This document shows, in pieces, positions 27,268-34,984 of a stretch of 64,000 bases of DNA. This DNA is from Sulfuricaulis limicola. Lineage in GTDB: Bacteria > Pseudomonadota > Gammaproteobacteria > Acidiferrobacterales > Sulfurifustaceae. The notes under the pieces are model-generated. The model was not told the origin of the DNA. It worked only from the letters and a program-made list of their open reading frames with translations, and did no database searches. Made by a program: the position numbers and the translations under genes. The DNA is taken from positions 496,001 to 560,000 of the forward strand of contig NZ_AP014879.1 in NCBI RefSeq assembly GCF_002355735.1, given 5' to 3'. Each line of letters starts with the position of its first letter. The first letter of the stretch is position 1.

Positions 27268-28260
27268 CTATTCGCGCACGAATTGATAAGTCATTCTGCG
27301 GTCGTTCCGGGTGCAGCTGAGGGAATGTTCGTCGCGCAGGCGGCATTCCATCGCAACCCCCGGTTCCTGCCAGCCGGTTTTCACGGCCATGTCATTTATC
27401 TCGCTGGACATGCCATTCGGCGCGGCATGCGGCTTGCCGGCAACATGCACCACGTTGTAGACATAGCGCAGGTTGAACTTCGCTTCTTTGTTGTTGAAGC
27501 CGGAGATGACGGATTTGACGTTGTAGGTCAGCCCGGCATTGTCGACGTTGCGTGTCAGTTCCCCGGAAAAGCAGGTGATCTCGGTGTTGCTGCTCTGGAG
27601 GCAGGCGACGTTCGCGGAGGGCAGGTATTCCGCCTCTTCCTGGTTGCGTTTCCATTTTCCGGCGAGCAGCGCCTGTGTCACGTTGATATCGGGCTTCGGT
27701 GCTTCCACAACGGGCGCCGCCTTGGCCACGACGATCTCCGGCACCGGGGCCCGGGCTTCCTGTTTCGGTTCTTCCTTGCGCGCGGCGGGTTTCGCCGGCT
27801 TGGGAGGGCTGACATCAGCCGTCACGGCAACGGCCGTTACTTCCGGCGCCTTGGCCGGTTTCGGTTTGGGTTGGCTGGGGACAGGTGCCGGCGGTTTTTT
27901 TGCCGGCTCCTTTTTCACCGCCACCGGGGGCGGGGTTGGCGCCGGGGCGGACACCGCCGCGGCTGCCGGCGGTTCCACCTTCGCCGCCGCCTTGTCGCGC
28001 GCCTCGAGCTTCACCAGCGCCAGCGGGTAGTTCTGTTTGGCCGCCATTTCGTACCAGTAGTAGGCTTTTTCCATATCCTTCCCGGTACCCTTGCCGGTTT
28101 CGTAGCGCTGCGCCACCACGTATTGCGCCACTACGTCGCCCTCGTTGGCGAGCTTGAGATAGGAATCGAAGATGCCCTGCTGGACATCGTTGTTGTCGGC
28201 CGCGCTCACGCCCAGTGTGGCGGCGAAATAAAACAGAGTTATCGCAACGATTTGTCGCAT
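27268..28260 (-). CDS. Secreted Sel1-repeat protein with Pro-rich linker and C-terminal Cys domain
   Basis: 330 residues from the ATG at 28260. Signal peptide ends near GVSAA (residue 20). A Sel1 repeat region lies about 28-85 (NEGDVVAQYVVAQRYETGKGTGKDMEKAYYWYEMAAKQNY), then a Pro/Ala/Lys-rich linker of about 110 residues. The last 130 residues look like a compact domain with four Cys (ACLQSSNTEITCF and MECRLRDEHSLSC) that probably pair in the periplasm; I do not recognise this domain. The start is supported by AAGAGG on the minus strand; in-frame ATGs further upstream lack a signal-peptide context. Confidence 0.78.
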   Translation of the reverse strand: MRQIVAITLFYFAATLGVSAADNNDVQQGIFDSYLKLANEGDVVAQYVVAQRYETGKGTGKDMEKAYYWYEMAAKQNYPLALVKLEARDKAAAKVEPPAAAAVSAPAPTPPPVAVKKEPAKKPPAPVPSQPKPKPAKAPEVTAVAVTADVSPPKPAKPAARKEEPKQEARAPVPEIVVAKAAPVVEAPKPDINVTQALLAGKWKRNQEEAEYLPSANVACLQSSNTEITCFSGELTRNVDNAGLTYNVKSVISGFNNKEAKFNLRYVYNVVHVAGKPHAAPNGMSSEINDMAVKTGWQEPGVAMECRLRDEHSLSCTRNDRRMTYQFVRE

Positions 28261-28682
28261 GACAGGTAAACCTCTTAAATTAATGAACCGGTCCATATAC
28301 CAATAATAGTCAGTCAGACTTCGGGCATGCCGGTCTGACGGGTGAATAGTTGCCACTCCGGCAGTATTAACGGCTTTCCCTTGGGGATATATGCAATATT
28401 GGTGCCGCCGCCGGCTTTTGCAGACCCGGGGTTCCCAGTGGATAAATCGGCTATAGAACCCGGTTTATAGGCAAAATCCGGGGGTTTTCGAGGGTTCTGC
28501 CGGGGCTTGACGGCGCAGCTCGCCTTGGTCACCCATGCCCCGGCGGCAGAGGGCGCGGCCCATGAGAAAAAATGCCAAAGTCTCGCTCGGGGTTGACCCG
28601 GTTCGGCAACGAACAAAGAAAAAGGCCGGTACGCATCCCGCCAGAGCGGCAGGTGCATACCGGCCTTTTCGGATTACTTAGA
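28261..28682. other. 422-base intergenic region
   Basis: It contains the control region of the Sel1 operon (minus strand) and, at its right end, the adk terminator. Short frames inside look like noise. I see no further gene or RNA. Confidence 0.5.
28616..28674. terminator. Intrinsic terminator after adk
   Basis: Long stem AAGGCCGGTA...GC / GC...TACCGGCCTT with about 25 bases between the arms, and T-rich tails on both strands. It lies directly after the adk stop on the minus strand. Confidence 0.75.
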
Positions 28683-29330
28683 TCAGGCGCGGAGTTTCTT
28701 TTTGATCGCGTCGATCACGGCCTCGCTCGAGGTGGCGCTGACCGTCAGCAGCATGCCTTCCTTGTCGTAGAAACCGATGAGCGGGGCGGTTTTCTTATTA
28801 TAGGTATCGAGCCGGTGGCTGATGGCGGCCTCGGTCTCGTCCTCGCGCTGCACCACGGGGCTGCCGCACTTGTCACAGATGCCTTCCTTCTTGGGCGGCA
28901 TGCTTTTGACGTTGTAGATCGCCTGGCACTTGGTATTCGAGCAGGTGCGGCGGGTGGTGAGGCGGTCGAGGATGACGTTGCGCGGTACGTCGATGTTGAC
29001 CGCCATGTCGAGCTTGATGCCGAGTTTCACCAGCAGTTTTTTCAGGTCCTCGGCCTGGGGAATAGTGCGCGGAAAGCCGTCCAGCAGAAAGCCCTTTTTG
29101 CAATCGGGATCCTGCAGGCGTTTTTCCATGATGCCCATGATCAGTTCATCCGGCACCAGGTCGCCGCGGTCCATGTAGGCCTTGGCCTGCTTGCCGAGAT
29201 CGGAGCCGGCCTGCACCGCGCCACGCAGGATGTCACCGGTGGAAATCTGCACCGAGCCGTCCAGCTGTGTCAGCTGTTTCGCGACCGTGCCCTTGCCCGC
29301 GCCCGGGGCGCCCAACAGAATCAACTTCAT
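28683..29330 (-). CDS. adk: Adenylate kinase with zinc-type LID domain
   Basis: 215 residues. P-loop GAPGAGKGT at 7-15, NMP-binding ISTGDILRGAV, FLLDGFPRT motif, and LID with TRRTCSNTKC...GICDKCG: four Cys in a C-x4-C and C-x2-C arrangement that should hold zinc. E. coli Adk has a hydrogen-bonded LID instead, so this is the zinc variant. It equilibrates ATP, ADP and AMP. The ATG at 29330 has GAGAGG 8 bases upstream; the longer frame is not supported. Monocistronic. Confidence 0.95.
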   Translation of the reverse strand: MKLILLGAPGAGKGTVAKQLTQLDGSVQISTGDILRGAVQAGSDLGKQAKAYMDRGDLVPDELIMGIMEKRLQDPDCKKGFLLDGFPRTIPQAEDLKKLLVKLGIKLDMAVNIDVPRNVILDRLTTRRTCSNTKCQAIYNVKSMPPKKEGICDKCGSPVVQREDETEAAISHRLDTYNKKTAPLIGFYDKEGMLLTVSATSSEAVIDAIKKKLRA

Positions 29331-29481
29331 GGATTTTTCCTCTCTTGATTTGAGCCAATGATGAAACCGGAATCCGGCGGCGGCCCTGGCTGGCCCGGCC
29401 GCGAAGGGGCGCATTTTGCCCCCTAGTTGCGGTTCAGATCAACCTGAAAGTGGGGGCCGCGTGATTGCCGCTAAAATGCTG

Positions 29482-30579
29482 CTACTTGGAGGTCAGTCCG
29501 GCGATCAGGCCTTTCAGATCCCGCTCGCCGGCCTCGATGCCGGCCGTCAGCCGGAACTGGACCAGGGCGCGGTGCAGGTTCTGGCCGGGCCGGTCGGTCT
29601 TGAAATAGTGATCGCCTTCGAGATGATCGGTGAGAAAGCGCAGACCCAGCTCGAAAGGAACGAGGCGGATCGCTTCATACAAGTATTCACAGTCATGCCG
29701 TGTGAGAAAGTGCCGGGTTTCGGACAGGTAATTTTTCAGCAACGCGCGGGCGATATCCAGATCGAAGCGTACCGCGTCAAGATTCTGCGGTGATTCGCCG
29801 GCGGGGTTGGCGCAGGAGCGCAGGCAGTCGCCGATGTCATAATGAATCAGTCCCGGTTGCACGGTATCGAGATCGATCAGGCTGACCACCTTGCCGGTGC
29901 GGGTATCGAAAAGAAAATTATTGAGCTTGGTGTCGCCGTGGATGGGCCGCGTTACCAGTTTTCCTTCGCGCTGGGCCTGTTCCAGAGCGCGCGTCAGACT
30001 CCAACGCGTTTCCACAAACGACAGGGCGCGCACCAGCTCGCCGCTTGCGGCGGTGACGCGCGGCCGGGCCGAGGCGCGCAGAAAATTCGCAAAATAACCC
30101 GGCGCATCGTGAAAGCCGGGCAGGGTCCGGTGCAGCCGCGCGGGATCGAGATCGTGGATCAGGTCATGGAAACGGCCGAGCGCGGAACCGACTTCCCCGG
30201 CCTGGTCGATATCACGGATGGTATCGAGCGTGCGCGTATGTTCGATGAACTCCTGCGCGCGCCAGAACCCACCCTCGGCGTCGATGGCAAAATCCCTGTC
30301 GTCGCGGGCCGGCAGTATCCCGGGTAGCCGCAGCGTGCGCGTGCTGGCATTGCCGGTGGTGGCGCGCTGACGAATGTGTCCGCTCAGTACGCGCAGGTTT
30401 TCCATGATGCGCTCGGGATGCGGGAAGACGTGACGGTTGATCCGCTGCAGAATGAACTGGCGGTTGCGATCGACGGTCACGATAAAGGTATCGTTGATCA
30501 GCCCGTGACCATGCGGGCGGATGGCGCTTATTTTTGCGTCCGGAAGAAACTGGCCGGCAATGACTTGCTCAAGGGGCAT
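29482..30579 (-). CDS. Phosphotransferase of the APH / N-acetylhexosamine kinase-like family
   Basis: 365 residues. Protein-kinase-like fold of the aminoglycoside phosphotransferase superfamily: HGLINDTFIV nucleotide loop, catalytic HGDTKLNNFLFD (Brenner-type HGD..NN) and SLIDLDTVQPG with the metal-binding Asp. The long form with DTKLNN and DLDT is typical of NahK-like sugar kinases and mucin-desulfatase-like annotations. It most likely phosphorylates an amino sugar or sugar alcohol. Small gaps on both sides; no sugar operon around it. Confidence 0.8.
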   Translation of the reverse strand: MPLEQVIAGQFLPDAKISAIRPHGHGLINDTFIVTVDRNRQFILQRINRHVFPHPERIMENLRVLSGHIRQRATTGNASTRTLRLPGILPARDDRDFAIDAEGGFWRAQEFIEHTRTLDTIRDIDQAGEVGSALGRFHDLIHDLDPARLHRTLPGFHDAPGYFANFLRASARPRVTAASGELVRALSFVETRWSLTRALEQAQREGKLVTRPIHGDTKLNNFLFDTRTGKVVSLIDLDTVQPGLIHYDIGDCLRSCANPAGESPQNLDAVRFDLDIARALLKNYLSETRHFLTRHDCEYLYEAIRLVPFELGLRFLTDHLEGDHYFKTDRPGQNLHRALVQFRLTAGIEAGERDLKGLIAGLTSK

Positions 30580-30768
30580 GCGGGTAAGGTAAATGTTATC
30601 GACCGGTCCGATGATTGATTAATACGCTGGCCTGGCGTCGCCCGTACGCCGATTCCGGCGTTTGACGGGCAAGCCCGCGCGGCATTAGGCTGAGTCTAGC
30701 CTTTGGGCCGATTCTGCGAAATGTGCTCGAGGGCTTACGGAACAACAGCCAGGACAAGGAGACGAATC

Positions 30769-31557
30769 ATGCGGAGATTGATATCAGCTGTTCTGATGGG
30801 TTTGGTCGGACTGGCCCCGGTACAGGCGGCGATCAAGGGAGAAGAGGTCGAATACAAGGCCGGCGACACGGCGCTCCGGGGTTATCTGGTTTATGACGAC
30901 GCCGTGAAGGCCAGGCGCCCGGGCGTGCTGGTGGTGCATGAATGGTGGGGACACAACGAGCATGCGCGCAACAGCGCCCGCAAGCTCGCGGAGGCAGGTT
31001 ACGTGGCACTGGCGCTTGATATGTACGGCGATGGCAAGCAGGCGAACCATCCTGACCAGGCCGGAAAATTTTCCGGCGAGGTGGGCAAGAATCTGCCGCT
31101 CATGAAATCGCGCTTCGAGGCCGGCATGAAGCTGTTGCGCAAGCAGGCGCAGGTTGACGACAAGCGCATGGCGGCGATCGGCTATTGTTTCGGCGGCAGT
31201 GTCGTGCTCCAGATGGCGCGCGAGGGCGAGAACCTTCGCGGCGTGGCGAGCTTTCACGGCGGACTGGCTACCGAACATCCGGCCAAGCCAGGCAAGGTCA
31301 AGGCCAAGGTGCTGGTGATGAACGGCGCGGAAGATCCTTTCGTGCCGGCAGAGCAGATTGCCGGCTTCAAGAAGGAAATGGAAAGTGCCAAGGTCGATTA
31401 CAAGTTCGTGAACTATCCGGGTGCCAGGCACAGCTTCACCAACCCTGACGCGGACACCAATGGCGCCAAATTCAATCTGCCGCTTGCCTATAACGCCAAG
31501 GTTGATCAGGAGTCATGGGCCGAGCTGCAATCTTTTCTCAAACTTGTCTTTAAATAA
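30769..31557 (+). CDS. Dienelactone hydrolase family protein, exported
   Basis: 262 residues. Signal peptide (MRRLISAVLMGLVGLAPVQA). Alpha/beta-hydrolase with the DLH triad: nucleophile Cys in IGYCFGGSV, Asp in NGAEDPFVP and His in PGARHSFTNP. Conserved HEWWGHNEHARNSARKLAE. Periplasmic relatives have broad ester and lactone hydrolase activity; the physiological substrate is unknown. ATG at 30769 follows AAGGAGA at good spacing. Confidence 0.88.
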   Translation: MRRLISAVLMGLVGLAPVQAAIKGEEVEYKAGDTALRGYLVYDDAVKARRPGVLVVHEWWGHNEHARNSARKLAEAGYVALALDMYGDGKQANHPDQAGKFSGEVGKNLPLMKSRFEAGMKLLRKQAQVDDKRMAAIGYCFGGSVVLQMAREGENLRGVASFHGGLATEHPAKPGKVKAKVLVMNGAEDPFVPAEQIAGFKKEMESAKVDYKFVNYPGARHSFTNPDADTNGAKFNLPLAYNAKVDQESWAELQSFLKLVFK

Positions 31558-31567
31558 TTATGAGTTT

Positions 31568-31640
31568 TAACCACAGAGATCACAGAGAAACGCAATCTGT
31601 TTTTTATTTTACCTCTGTGTTCTCTGTGCCCCCTGTGGTT
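31568..31640. repeat. Dispersed inverted repeat of the CCACAGAG type
   Basis: Left arm AACCACAGAGATCACAGAGA starts at 31568, right arm TTCTCTGTG...CCTGTGGTT ends at 31640; AT-rich loop of about 28 bases. It directly follows the dienelactone hydrolase stop. A similar element is seen at about 57017-57100. Confidence 0.75.
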
Positions 31641-31662
31641 GATGATCATATCTATAATCTAA

Positions 31663-32049
31663 ATGCGCTTCGCGACGGACCTGGTTTGCTGGAAATGCGG
31701 CGCTGCACTGGCAGCATTACCTATGCCTTTGAGTCGCGAGGCGGAATGTCCGAAGTGCCGCGCCTGGCTGCATAGTTGTCGCCTGTGCCATTTCCATAAT
31801 CCGCGTCTGACGAGTCAGTGCGACGAAGAACGCGCTGAAGAAGTGCGTGACAAGGAGGGCGCGAATTTCTGCGACTGGTTCAGGCCTCGCCCCGAGGCGC
31901 ACCGTCCGCGCGGCGGGGAGAAAACGCAAGCTGCCAAGGCGAGGCTTGATGATCTGTTTGGCGGCACACAAACCGCCAACACTAAGCCGGAATCGGCACG
32001 AGATAAACTGGGTGATCTTTTTGGGGCCGGTAAAAAACCCGGAAAGTAA
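31663..32049 (+). CDS. Small zinc-ribbon protein, conserved hypothetical
   Basis: 128 residues. N-terminal half is Cys rich: CWKCG, CPKC, CRLC and two further Cys (SQCDEE, FCDWF), which can form two zinc knuckles. The C-terminal half is charged and contains two copies of a short DLFG motif (LDDLFGG, LGDLFGAG). Reminiscent of conserved proteobacterial proteins of unknown function. The downstream 2OG-oxygenase-like gene begins inside this one in another frame. Confidence 0.75.
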   Translation: MRFATDLVCWKCGAALAALPMPLSREAECPKCRAWLHSCRLCHFHNPRLTSQCDEERAEEVRDKEGANFCDWFRPRPEAHRPRGGEKTQAAKARLDDLFGGTQTANTKPESARDKLGDLFGAGKKPGK

Positions 32050-32566
32050 TGCAGGCTCATCGCTGTATCGAATCGGTGAGTGCCGGGATTGTGATGCGCT
32101 CAATGCCGCGCTGCTCGCGCGGATCAAGCTGTTGTCGCAGGACGAAATCGTGCGTCGCCACCATTATCTGGGCGGACGCTATGAAAATATTTATCTGAAG
32201 CTCGAGTCGGTTCCGGAACTGCGCGTGATCCTGGATCTGGCGACGGCGCAGGCGGCGCATCTCCTGAGCCGCCCGAAACAGCATCTGCGCCTGGGATGGT
32301 GGCTCAACATCATGCAACCCGGCGATATCACTTATCCGCATACTCACGATGAAGGCGATGAACTGCTTTCCGGTGTTTATTACATCGAGGCCCCGCCACG
32401 TTCCGGGAGACTGTTGCTGATGCAGGACGCGCAGCGCGCGGAAATTGAACCGCAAGCAGGAAGATTCGTGTATTTCGCGCCGGATGTAATACACGAAGTT
32501 ACGCGCAACGAATCCGGCCATCCCCGGATATCCATTGGATTCAATCTCGGGCCGGCGCAGGCCTGA
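32012..32566 (+). CDS. Putative 2OG-Fe(II) oxygenase-like (double-stranded beta-helix) protein
   Basis: About 184 residues from a GTG at 32012; an ATG at 31949 preceded by GAGG is an alternative. The core has YPHTHDEGDELLSGVYYIEAP (metal ligands His-x-His) and FAPDVIHEVTRNESGHPRISIGFNL (distal His and substrate-binding Arg), the pattern of the putative 2OG-FeII_Oxy_5 group. Possible protein or small-molecule hydroxylase. The first half of the frame before about 32050 overlaps the zinc-ribbon gene, so the true start is unsure; no ATG lies in the first conserved part. Confidence 0.75.
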   Translation: MIFLGPVKNPESNAGSSLYRIGECRDCDALNAALLARIKLLSQDEIVRRHHYLGGRYENIYLKLESVPELRVILDLATAQAAHLLSRPKQHLRLGWWLNIMQPGDITYPHTHDEGDELLSGVYYIEAPPRSGRLLLMQDAQRAEIEPQAGRFVYFAPDVIHEVTRNESGHPRISIGFNLGPAQA

Positions 32567-32596
32567 GGTTTTCGGAAATGAATCAACCATGACTGG

Positions 32597-32602
32597 TATA
32601 AT
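32597..32602 (+). promoter_or_regulatory. Extended -10 of the rnpB promoter
   Basis: TATAAT preceded by TGG, that is TGnTATAAT, a perfect extended -10. The -35 region is poor. Transcription would start at about 32609-32610, which is the first base of the RNase P RNA. Confidence 0.8.
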
Positions 32603-32609
32603 GGCGACT

Positions 32610-32970
32610 GGAGTTGGCCAGACAGCCGCTGCCCAGCCACGTTCGCGTGGCCGGGTGGAGGAAAGTCCGGGCTCCGCAGGGCAGGGTGCCAGGTAACGCC
32701 TGGGCGGCGTGAGCCGATGGAAAGCGCCACAGAAAATATACCGCCGAAGTCCGCAAGGACTGGTAAGGGTGAAATGGTGCGGTAAGAGCGCACCGCGCGG
32801 GTGGCAACATCCCGTGGCAGGGCAAGCCCCACCCGGAGTAAGGCCAAATAGGGGAACGATAGTGCTGCCCGCACTGTTCCCGGGTAGGCCGCATGAGGCG
32901 TCTGGCGACAGGCGTCCCAGATGAATGGCTGTCCACGACAGAACCCGGCTTACCGGCCAACTCCTTTTTT
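32610..32970 (+). ncRNA. rnpB: RNase P RNA, bacterial class A
   Basis: The conserved core is unmistakable: GGAGGAAAGTCCGGGCTCC near the 5' end, GCCAGGTAACGCCTGG, AGAGCGCACCG, GGTAAGGGTGAAA, and at the 3' end CGACAGAACCCGGCTTA. The P1 arms GGAGTTGGCC (32610-32619) and GGCCAACTCC (32955-32964) pair perfectly, followed by a T run that ends transcription. It processes the 5' end of tRNA precursors. Location just before mraZ is shared with other gammaproteobacteria such as Pseudomonas. Confidence 0.97.
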
Positions 32971-33153
32971 CACATTAACTTAGTTGTTTAATTTTTTGTT
33001 TTTCCTCCAGTTTTTGGTTCAACTTCCTGCAACAAATGCAGTCGCTTTGGGTCGCAAAAGCGCGCCGCGGTGCTTTCGTCCCTAAAATTCCACCTTCCGT
33101 CACTAACTCACTGTCCTGAAAAGAAGAAATATCCGGGAAATGGCAATTTTGTC

Positions 33154-33183
33154 TTGACACCTCTCATTCCCGCTATCTATAGT
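33154..33183 (+). promoter_or_regulatory. Promoter of the mra/dcw cluster
   Basis: TTGACA at 33154-33159 and TATAGT at 33178-33183, spacer 18 bases. Transcription start expected near 33190, giving a leader of about 50 bases to the mraZ start. Confidence 0.85.
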
Positions 33184-33191
33184 GTCAATAA

Positions 33192-33241
33192 GTGGATAAA
33201 TGTGGTTTTTTGTGGACGAGAGCGGGAAATAGCGGGGAAAA
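33192..33241 (+). promoter_or_regulatory. MraZ-type operator: five 10-bp direct repeats
   Basis: GTGG/GCGGG boxes start at 33192, 33202, 33212, 33222 and 33232, exactly 10 bases apart, the last one adjoining the mraZ ATG and doubling as ribosome binding site. E. coli MraZ binds TGGGN repeats with 5-base gaps in the same position; binding here is inferred. Confidence 0.75.
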
Positions 33242-33706
33242 ATGTTTCGCGGTGTCAACACATTGTCGCTCGACAGCAAGGGACGCATGGCGATCCCGAC
33301 GCGCTATCGCGACCAGCTGGCGCGCAGCTGCAACGGTCAAATGGTGCTCACCGTCAACGCGCTCGACAGCGACCACTGCCTGCTGCTGTATCCGCAGCCG
33401 GAGTGGGAGGAGATCGAGCGCAAGATCATGAAGCTGTCGAGTTTCAACAAACAGACGCGCAAGTTGCAGCGCATGCTCGTGGGTCACGCCACCGAATGTG
33501 AAATGGATGGCAACGGCCGCATTCTGCTGCCGCCGCCGTTGCGCGAGTTTTCCGGGCTCAACAAGGAAGTGGTGCTGATCGGCCAGGGCAACAAATTCGA
33601 AATCTGGGACGACGGCATGTGGAACACGCGCCGCGGCGAATGGCTCAAGGACGAAGGCACGGGCGATGACAAGCTGCCGCCGGATCTCGAGTCGCTCTCG
33701 CTGTAG
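33242..33706 (+). CDS. mraZ: Transcriptional regulator MraZ
   Basis: 154 residues, AbrB-like double fold. MFRGVNTLSLDSKGRMAIPTRYRD (first D-x3-R motif) and ATECEMDGNGRILLPPPLRE (second). MraZ forms a ring and represses its own operon by binding repeats in the leader. First gene of the division cluster; the binding boxes run up to its start codon. Confidence 0.96.
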   Translation: MFRGVNTLSLDSKGRMAIPTRYRDQLARSCNGQMVLTVNALDSDHCLLLYPQPEWEEIERKIMKLSSFNKQTRKLQRMLVGHATECEMDGNGRILLPPPLREFSGLNKEVVLIGQGNKFEIWDDGMWNTRRGEWLKDEGTGDDKLPPDLESLSL

Positions 33707-33715
33707 CAGGAAAAC

Positions 33716-34660
33716 GTGAATGAACATCACCATGTTCCGGTATTGCTGGAGGAGGCATTGCAGGCTCTACAGGTGAAGGATGACGGAGTATATGTGGATG
33801 CCACTTACGGACGAGGCGGGCACGCGCAAAAAATTCTAGAAAAAATCGGCGAGCGGGGACGGCTGCTGATGTTCGACCGGGACCCGCGCGCCTGCGAGGA
33901 CGCGCGCCGGCGTTTCGGCGCGGACGCACGCGTCAGCATCCAGCAAGCTCCGTTCTCGACGATTGGCCGGATGATTGAAGGCCTGGGCCTCGCGGGAAAA
34001 ATCAACGGTATTCTGTTCGATCTCGGCGTATCCTCGCCACAGCTTGACGATCCCGGTCGTGGTTTCAGTTTTCGCGCCGAAGGCCCGCTCGACATGCGCA
34101 TGGACCCGGGCAGCGGAGAGTCCGCCGCCGACTGGCTCAACCGTGCGGAGGAAAACGAGATCGTGCGCGTCCTGCGCGACTATGGCGAGGAACGTTTTGC
34201 CAGGCGTATCGCGCGCGCCATCCTGCGCGAACGTTCCATCGAACCGATTGCAACCACACGTCGTCTCGCCGAGATCGTCGCGCGCGCCGTGCCCGTTCGC
34301 GAGAAAAGCAAAGACCCGGCCACGCGCACCTTTCAGGCAATTCGGCTTCACGTCAACCGCGAACTCGAGGAATTGACGGCAGTGCTGCCGCAGACGGTGC
34401 CGGCGCTCGCCCCCGGCGGGCGTCTGGCGGTGATCAGTTTTCATTCGCTCGAAGACCGCCTGGTGAAGCATTTTATGCGCGTCGAGGCCAAGGGCCGGGA
34501 GCTGCCGCCCGGGCTGCCGGTGCGCCACGATCAGTTCCGCGCGCGCCTCAAAGTCATCGGCAAGGCGATCCGCGCCGGGGTCGTGGAAACGCAGCGCAAC
34601 CCGCGCGCCCGCAGTGCCGTGCTGCGCGTGGCCGAGCGTACTGCGGAGGGAGCGGCATGA
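33716..34660 (+). CDS. rsmH: 16S rRNA (cytosine1402-N4)-methyltransferase RsmH
   Basis: 314 residues, begins with GTG (AGGAAAAC upstream). HVPVLLEEALQAL start, SAM loop DATYGRGGHA, DLGVSSPQLDD, and RPEGPLDMRMD type block plus NRELEELTAVLP. It methylates N4 of C1402; together with RsmI (also in this window, at 6.9 kb) it makes m4Cm1402. Nine bases after mraZ. Confidence 0.96.
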   Translation: MNEHHHVPVLLEEALQALQVKDDGVYVDATYGRGGHAQKILEKIGERGRLLMFDRDPRACEDARRRFGADARVSIQQAPFSTIGRMIEGLGLAGKINGILFDLGVSSPQLDDPGRGFSFRAEGPLDMRMDPGSGESAADWLNRAEENEIVRVLRDYGEERFARRIARAILRERSIEPIATTRRLAEIVARAVPVREKSKDPATRTFQAIRLHVNRELEELTAVLPQTVPALAPGGRLAVISFHSLEDRLVKHFMRVEAKGRELPPGLPVRHDQFRARLKVIGKAIRAGVVETQRNPRARSAVLRVAERTAEGAA

Positions 34661-34705
34661 GACGCGGAGATGGCGACCGCACAGCTTTCACGGAGGCATC
34701 GCTCC

Positions 34706-34984
34706 ATGTCTAGGCGCCTGGCGATCCTGTTTGCCGCGGTGATCGTGGTGTCGATGGCGGTGGTGGAGACGCGTCACGAAAGCCGCCAGCTGTTCGCGCG
34801 ACTGCAGGCACAGCAGGCGGAACGGGACGCGCTCAACACCGAGTGGGGCAAATTGCTGCTCGAAGATGGCGCGTGGTCGCAGCATCGGCGCATCGAAACC
34901 ATGGCGCGCAACCGCCTCGCCATGGACACGCCCGAGGCCGCGGACATCCGCGTCGTGCGGGTACTGCCGGATTCTGTGCCATGA
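34706..34984 (+). CDS. ftsL: Cell division protein FtsL
   Basis: 92 residues. Short cytoplasmic tail, one membrane helix (LAILFAAVIVVSMAVVE), then a periplasmic leucine-zipper-like coil (SRQLFARLQAQQAERDALNTEW). It links FtsQ and FtsB to FtsWI in the divisome. The ATG at 34706 has GGAGG nine bases before it, better than the upstream ATG at 34670, which would add 12 residues. Overlaps ftsI by 4 bases. Confidence 0.9.
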   Translation: MSRRLAILFAAVIVVSMAVVETRHESRQLFARLQAQQAERDALNTEWGKLLLEDGAWSQHRRIETMARNRLAMDTPEAADIRVVRVLPDSVP

